Source: Gadus chalcogrammus
Lineage: Eukaryota; Chordata; Actinopteri; Gadiformes; Gadidae
Reading direction: 5' to 3'
NCBI RefSeq assembly: GCF_026213295.1
Contig: NC_079422.1
Location: 19,238,512 to 19,302,511 of the forward strand
DNA: 64,000 bases
This document shows positions 55,088 through 64,000 of the stretch, one piece after another; position 1 is the stretch's first letter, and each line of letters starts with the position of its first letter. Under the pieces are notes generated by a model. That model was not told the origin of the DNA, ran no database searches, and saw only the letters and a program-made list of their open reading frames with translations. The position numbers and the translations under genes were made by a program.

Positions 55088-58000
55088 TCATAATCATAAG
55101 AGTAGTGTTAATGGTGATGATCATAATGACCCTCTGAGTGGTGAGACGGGGAGGGGGTGGGACCAAACAGGGGACCTTGAATCCCAAAGGAAAAGGAATG
55201 AGGCCTGAAACGGGGACCAAATTCTGAGACTTTATTGTTGCAAATTTTGTTAAAAGTAAGAAAGATTTAAGAGCTGTCATTTCAGTGTGATTTGTCTGAT
55301 ATGCCATTGCTGTCCGTCGGCTTGAAGTGTGTGAAATGCTCTGTGAGAATATCTGTGCTTGTGACTGCCTGCTTCTGTATCGTGAGACTGTAATCGACCG
55401 CTCACGGCTCATTTCCGACCCATCTGGAACTCTTTCCCCCCCCGATTGGTTCAAGGAGTCCACCTTGCCTGTCAATCACACTGCGTTATCATAGCCCTAC
55501 TATAGGTGGATCACGTGTTCTGCAGATGTTTACTATTTTTCGCTGTGTAAAGTTATGCAGTGTATTCTTGGACGTGGGTACATGAATACATAACATGACT
55601 TCCTGATTTCAGTTCTCCCCTTGCTTCGTCGGGTGCGCGTTCATGACAAGAACAGGCTTATGTGTAGTTCCTTACCGTGTGTTAATTGTATCGCTGTAAA
55701 AGGTTTGAGTGTGTGTGTGTGTGTCTTTCTCTCTTTCTGTCTGTGTGTGTGCGTGTCTCTCTGTCTGTTGTTTGATGGGGTGTATTCAAATGCTTCCTAA
55801 CCATGCGTCTTTCATTGAATGTAGGCTACAACACGCTGCTTCAAGGGAATTTCACACAATGTGTTAAAAGTTTGTCCATATGCAGGCAAGTGAAGATCCA
55901 TTAATTGTACCTTCAAGCTTTTTGCAGGCGAGACATACATTTAAATAAGAATTGAAATGACTCAAGTAATGAATCTGAAGGAAACCCCAATTATCCATGA
56001 TGTAATAGGCAGACTTTACCAATGAGTGGCACATTGCTGATGCAGAAGTCTTCTGTCACACAAGATATATTATCTTATTATTTATATTAGGCCTAGCTGT
56101 TAGGCCTAAATTGATTAACATTGATTTAAATGTTTGTCTTTCATCCTATCTTTCAAGAGAACAAACAGAAACATCAAATAGATGGATCATCTTAGCCTGG
56201 ACTTCTGAGAAATGCAATTTATTCTCATCTGAATGTGATGTTTTGTCGGATGAACTAGATTAAAAAAAGTAGTCAAAGGTAATCTGAGGTGGGCGATATT
56301 TAAATGTTCAATCGCCCATACCACACCCTTTAATCGCTTATTCTTTTACCATGACTGAATTAAAGAGTCTGATAGATGATGGTCGACACTGTGAAATCAA
56401 AGAAAAAAAACAAAAAACTTAAGCATGGGTAAATGTAAAACCTCCTTCACTCCTTCACAAGTCTATAATGTGTGACCCTTATAAGCAAATTTCAAAAGCC
56501 TTACAAATAAGCTTAAATATATACCAAAGAAAGCTTGTACTTATCCATCTTGGAATTTGAATAAAACCTTGGGTTGAGGATATATTAGTAGTGCCAGTGT
56601 ATCTTAATCTAGTGATCCCTTAGTTTCTGAAACGGTAGCCCTGATTAGCCGTAACCCTATAGATGAACACTGTTCTTGAGGATGACACTAGCTTGTTGAA
56701 GCTGTAGCCTACTACAATTATGTATAGTGCTCGTTTAAGCTGTACTATCATTATGTTTAGTGACCATAATAGTTATTGGGCGCTTGTTGGACCCTGGTAC
56801 TGTTAAATAATTAACTTGAACTCGATAAACTAAATTGCTATGTGCTGGACAGAGCGACAGCTCTGGTATGGTATGGTTAGCTAATCCATTTGTGTGTGTC
56901 TTGGTGTGTTTCCACTGTTCAGAACTATGAATTAAAATGACACTGCCATGATTTGAGTTTTCTTATCAAAATAATATTGAGTATGTAGCCTAGAAAAAAT
57001 ACTAAATAAAATCAGTTTCCTCTGCTATTGCCGCATACGAAGATAATATAAATAAAAAAAGAAATAACAGATACATCCTTCATATAAACTTTGTCACGAA
57101 TCAGCAACCCGTTTCCTGACAGTTGCATTTTCCAGAGTCAACCACAAGAGTACGCCACTGCTGCAATATAGTTTGAAATTAAAACCACGTTATCGCTAAT
57201 GCATAGCTTCGTGGGACCATGCTGATCTCACGAGTTCACCTCTAGGTGTTGAATTAATCCTGTTGAATACACATTTTGCCAGAAGTCCTCAAGATTGACA
57301 GGAGAAATTGTTAAATATTGAAAAAAAAAAAAACAGAATCATGCAGAGTTCATTTAATTGATGTAATATATGAAAACTACCAATCTCCATTATCAAATAT
57401 AGTTTAATCATTGTATTTACGTATTATTGCGGGACCTATTGAAAGTATATAGAACTACTAGCAACATTGTAGGGAGACTCAAGACTAACTTTACTGGTAG
57501 ATTCCTTAAAATTGTCTTAGTCCTGTTGATGAACACATTGTATGGATAGCCCAGTGTGCTGTTAAAAGTTCCCATATGATTTGAGGGGTCTGCTCACGGA
57601 AACCACAGTAAACACAGGGATGCTAATGCATGTGTCCTTGGTCTTCTCTACTGCTGGCTTTAAAGCGCGCATACAAAGCACAGGCCAAAATGTTTTGAGG
57701 ACCAGGTGTCTGTGACATAACAGAAGCATTGTTAGGCATATCTACAACTTGTTTACACCCTAAGAATACGGCCTGCTGGCCAAAGGAAACCTTAGACTAC
57801 CTCAATGTTATGAAATGTTTGTATTTCTAGCATTTAATGTTTGCCAGATGTGTCCAGAACATCAACAAAGTACCAGAAAGGCCTCCAATGAGTTTAAGGA
57901 CGACTCATTATGTTTGATAAATGATCAAAATCACGATTAAATAAAAGAAACCTTTGTAAAAATATGGATTTTTATAACCTATTATTATGAGAGATATCCA

Positions 58001-58119
58001 AGCAGTAGAATTAGATTCTGTTTCATGCTCCAGTGGCAGCTTGCCCGATGTGTTTTGACCCACCCTACTTGCTAGTCTTGCTGCTCTGATAGTCAGAACG
58101 GGCTCATACACGTTGAGTC
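55088..58119 (+). other. ddc 3' UTR and flank
   Basis: No coding sequence recognised. A plausible poly(A) signal AATAAA is at 56560-56565, with others further on. Short GT/CT runs occur at 55709-55772. Where the transcript ends is unknown. Confidence 0.4.
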
Positions 58120-58640
58120 CTGTGCCGTGTTCCAATACCCGTACTTCCATGAGTATACTTAAAGGAAGTACACTATCTGCACTATCCGTACTCACTTGAG
58201 TACGCTCATTTTTTAGATGCGAGTGCTGTTCCAAATCGAGTACTCTGTGGTGCACTTACCAGAAATGACGATCACGACTGCCGCCGTGGCTCCTCCCCCG
58301 CAATCAACATCCCGCTTTGAACGGTGAACTATTTACGCCTAGCAGCTATAAAAAGCTATAACAACTATAAAAACTACAAAATGACTATTAATGCAGGCTA
58401 TGTGGAAAATGCGCCGAATTTGGCTCAGCCTGGCTCCGCCTCTTCCGCTACGTAGCTAAGATGGCTGCCGTTGAGTACGGGGAGTGTCCTTCGATCCACA
58501 CTTCACGATTAGCCCGTTTTGAGTACGGCATCCGGGTCCTTGAAGTATACTTCTTTTCGCCGGATCTGAATTGGAACGTACTGCGTACTCAAATTCTGAG
58601 TACGCAGTACGGACAGTACGGGTATTGGAACACGGCCCTG
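58120..58640. mobile_element. MITE with about 25-bp terminal inverted repeats
   Basis: GCCGTGTTCCAATACCCGTA at the left is matched by TACGGGTATTGGAACACGGC at the right. Subterminal GAGTACG motifs and an internal palindrome (GTACTGCGTACTC ... GAGTACGCAGTAC) are present. No transposase. Confidence 0.8.
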
Positions 58641-59225
58641 TTGTATGGTGGGCTGCTTCTTGGCACGCAGAGGGAGATGGTTTAAAATATCAGGGTGAGC
58701 TAACAGAGGCAGAGCAGGACTCGTCATTAGCCATTATCAGTAGAAACTATTCATCAATGTTGTCTGGTGCTTCTTTTCCGCATTTATCTTGAAAGGTGAA
58801 AATGCTATTGTGAGCCAGTCTCCAACTGTTTTGTGGATTTGCAATGAAATATTTCAGCAGTTTCATCCATGGTTGCAACCCAGGCCAACTTTATGTTTCC
58901 GCTAAATGAAAAAGGGCAAAATGGCATGGATCGCTTTGTTGATGATCATATAAGACATATAACATTCAAAAAGTCAATTTAAAATGTTTTAAGGCATACC
59001 ACTGCATGCTACTTCGAAGTTATATCATGCAGTCGCCTATGAAGATAATGGGAAAAAGTCTTGAAGGCTGTTTATATCTGCTGTAACAGATTTGTGAACG
59101 ACAGGCATATTAAGTGGCCATTATTTACCAAAATCTTGGCTCTGTTAGTCATTCTGTCTTGGTAAATAGATGAAGATGTTGTTTTTCCAGACGACAGCTC
59201 ATTTGTTATCTTACATGATCCAACG

Positions 59226-63340
<4,115 letters not shown>

Positions 63341-63348
63341 CGTCCTTG

Positions 63349-63398
63349 TACTGTTAGCAAGGCTCTGGACCTGTTGGCCCAGAGCCTTGCTAACAGTA
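63349..63398. repeat. Perfect 20-bp inverted repeat with 10-base loop
   Basis: TACTGTTAGCAAGGCTCTGG at 63349-63368 and its exact complement at 63379-63398. Confidence 0.9.
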
Positions 63399-63957
63399 TC
63401 CTTCCACTGTCACACACTTCATAAAGACCCAGCTTTTAGTCTTTGTTCCTCACTGAGGTGCAGGCTGTGCTTCACTGTGTTTACTGTAGTGTGTTTAAAC
63501 ATCTCTGGAGGATCTATACCGACCTATTGAAACGGGTTAGACAGTTTAGATACACGGTATAAACTGCAAGTCTTTCAATGCTGTCCGACAGACTTTACTG
63601 AAGTCAGTATTCTGTCATTCGGCACTTCACACACATGGCACTACTTAAATGCAGTCCATTTACCTGAAAGTGGCCAGCAGGTGAATTGTCGGACTGAGGT
63701 GATTGTTCAGTGTAGCATGAGCGAGAGAAAGTTGATCATTGAAGTGTCCTGATATTGGTATTATTTCAGATGAGTGTTGTCAGCGTTTTGTCTGAGTGGT
63801 GTGTGTTTTGTTCCCGTATTGATCCACCCAGACCGTGAACGTTGATGTGCCCGAGACCCCACACTAATGTAACACAGTGGCCTGGCTAATTTTCTCCATT
63901 AAATAAAACCGTTTGCCATTTCTCATATTTCAAGAATATGCTGACACAAACCAAAAC

Positions 63958-64000
63958 GCACACACACACACACACACAAATGCACACACGCACGCACACG
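63958..64000. repeat. (CA)n microsatellite at window edge
   Basis: CACA with a few variants, running off the end. Confidence 0.9.

Overview
This is a vertebrate nuclear window, almost certainly from a teleost fish. The genes are split into short exons with GT–AG introns and their proteins match vertebrate families closely. The introns are packed with dinucleotide and tetranucleotide microsatellites, foldback MITEs and teleost-style L2 tails. The extreme density of (CA)n and (CT)n tracts resembles gadiform (cod-like) genomes, but that species guess is inference. All host genes read on the + strand.

Layout. (1) 1–14173: the 3' half of the adaptor gene grb10, in twelve coding exons covering the end of the RA domain, the PH domain, the BPS region and the SH2 domain. 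A candidate long 3' UTR runs to about 18.3 kb. (2) 18.8–21.1 kb: a pile of decayed transposons (helicase-carrying DNA element, L2-like LINE, hAT relic, half of a foldback element). (3) 21581–26593: a tandem duplicate of ddc (aromatic L-amino-acid decarboxylase) that looks dead. It lacks exon 7, its exon 5 donor is AT instead of GT, and exon 9 carries a +2 frameshift. (4) 26.6–33.5 kb: Harbinger relic, a three-unit 168-bp tandem repeat, a decayed pogo-like transposon with a PHD-type finger, and a cluster of inverted GGGGAACATAGGACCC motifs. (5) 33.59–55.09 kb: the intact ddc gene. It has a TATA box and probable non-coding first exon near 33.6 kb and thirteen coding exons (36701–55087) that join in frame to 480 codons, the human length, with all PLP and catalytic residues present. 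(6) 55.1–64 kb: 3' flank with MITEs, hairpins and microsatellites and no recognisable gene.

The grb10–ddc order matches vertebrate synteny. Grb10 is a cytoplasmic adaptor that binds activated insulin/IGF receptors. Ddc is a cytosolic PLP enzyme making dopamine and serotonin. They are neighbours, not one pathway. The points most worth following are the ddc pseudogene with its patchy gene-conversion-like similarity to the live copy, the exon-hugging microsatellites, a one-base frame mismatch at a grb10 exon junction, an inverted duplication bracketing ddc exons 1–5, and the inverted-motif cluster at 31.9–32.6 kb.
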